A stretch of 5,716 nucleotides of DNA from the NCBI GenBank assembly GCA_938082915.1, contig CALKCG010000089.1:1-5716 (forward strand), in the 5' to 3' direction. Shown here piece by piece: positions 5,402 to 5,716 of the stretch; within the stretch, counting starts at the first letter, position 1; every line of letters starts with the position of its first letter. Origin of the DNA: an uncultured archaeon. GTDB lineage: Archaea; Thermoproteota; CALKCG01; B24. Made by a program: the position numbers and the translations under genes. The notes beneath the pieces are model-generated. The model saw only the letters and a list, made by a program, of their open reading frames with translations, ran no database searches and had not been told where the DNA came from.

Positions 5402-5716
5402 TTAATTGGTTGTATCATTTTCCTCACTCACCTTCTTGATACTTTCAATTCTCTTTATGAGATTCCTTATTCGTGGCGAAGTAGAAGCTGAGCTTCATCA
5501 TAGCTACTTTCAATTCTCTTTATGAGATTCCATATTTTTTGTGGAGTGGTCTGCGATGAGCCGATCAAGCGCTTTCAATTCTCTTTATGAGATTCATTTA
5601 TGAGTCTGAGGGAGGGTTTTATTCAAATGAAAACTTTCAATTCTCTTTATGAGATTCATCACTCCTCTTGTGCGTTAAGCCTTTAGCGTTTTACTTTCAA
5701 TTCTCTTTATGAGATT
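5378..5716 (-). CRISPR. CRISPR array, six 24-nt repeats and five spacers, leader-distal end
   Basis: Repeats lie at 5378-5401, 5442-5465, 5507-5530, 5572-5595, 5634-5657 and 5694-5716, the last cut by the window edge. On the plus strand each begins CTTTCAATTC and ends TATGAGATTC. Four of the five complete repeats are identical, and the visible part of the sixth agrees. Spacers are 40, 41, 41, 38 and 36 nt and unlike one another. Read on the minus strand, the repeat ends ATTGAAAG, the known archaeal crRNA 5' handle, and contains a short TCTC/GAGA stem around ATAAA just before the expected cut. Transcription is therefore inferred to run right to left, with the leader beyond 5716 and the oldest spacer next to 5401. 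The adjacent Cas6 is the likely processing enzyme. Repeat length and handle resemble Sulfolobales type I-A/III systems, but no interference genes are visible to set the subtype. Confidence 0.97.

Overview
The window looks like chromosomal DNA from a thermophilic archaeon, most likely of the Thermoproteota (TACK) group. The reasons are frequent GTG/TTG starts, TATA-like boxes about 26 bp ahead of several starts with little or no leader, GGTG/GAGG ribosome-binding cores, a Cas6 protein without the usual N-terminal histidine, and a 24-nt CRISPR repeat whose minus-strand end reads ATTGAAAG. The genus cannot be fixed from the sequence.

Layout. Positions 1-187 hold the 3' end of a deoxycytidylate deaminase gene on the plus strand. 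A 146-bp convergent gap with strong hairpins follows. Then comes an ECF-transporter S-component-like membrane protein (334-1083, minus), divergent across a 117-bp promoter region from a type II pantothenate-kinase-like ASKHA kinase (1201-2037, plus). The kinase is followed at 37 bp by a Dus/NifR3-like TIM-barrel protein (2075-2866, plus). These three may form a cofactor uptake and salvage locus (uptake, then phosphorylation), with the barrel protein's role open. A small membrane protein with a bacterial-type PH domain (2871-3437, minus) converges on the barrel gene with a 4-bp gap.

From 3438 to 3955 there is no intact gene. This stretch holds a frameshifted minus-strand gene remnant (3555-3847) with its TATA-like box inside an imperfect palindrome. 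An uncharacterised 121-residue charged helical protein (3956-4321, minus) follows.

The right end is a CRISPR locus: cas6 (4446-5330, minus), then 47 bp, then an array from 5378 that runs off the window (six 24-nt repeats, five spacers of 36-41 nt). The repeat orientation and the single degenerate repeat at 5378 indicate that the array is transcribed on the minus strand from a leader to the right of the window, toward cas6. Its crRNA precursor would be cut by the Cas6 encoded next door. No interference or adaptation cas genes are visible. I see no clearly new system; the most useful leads are the kinase/S-component pair, the TIM-barrel protein lacking the Dus catalytic cysteine, and the cas6/array arrangement.
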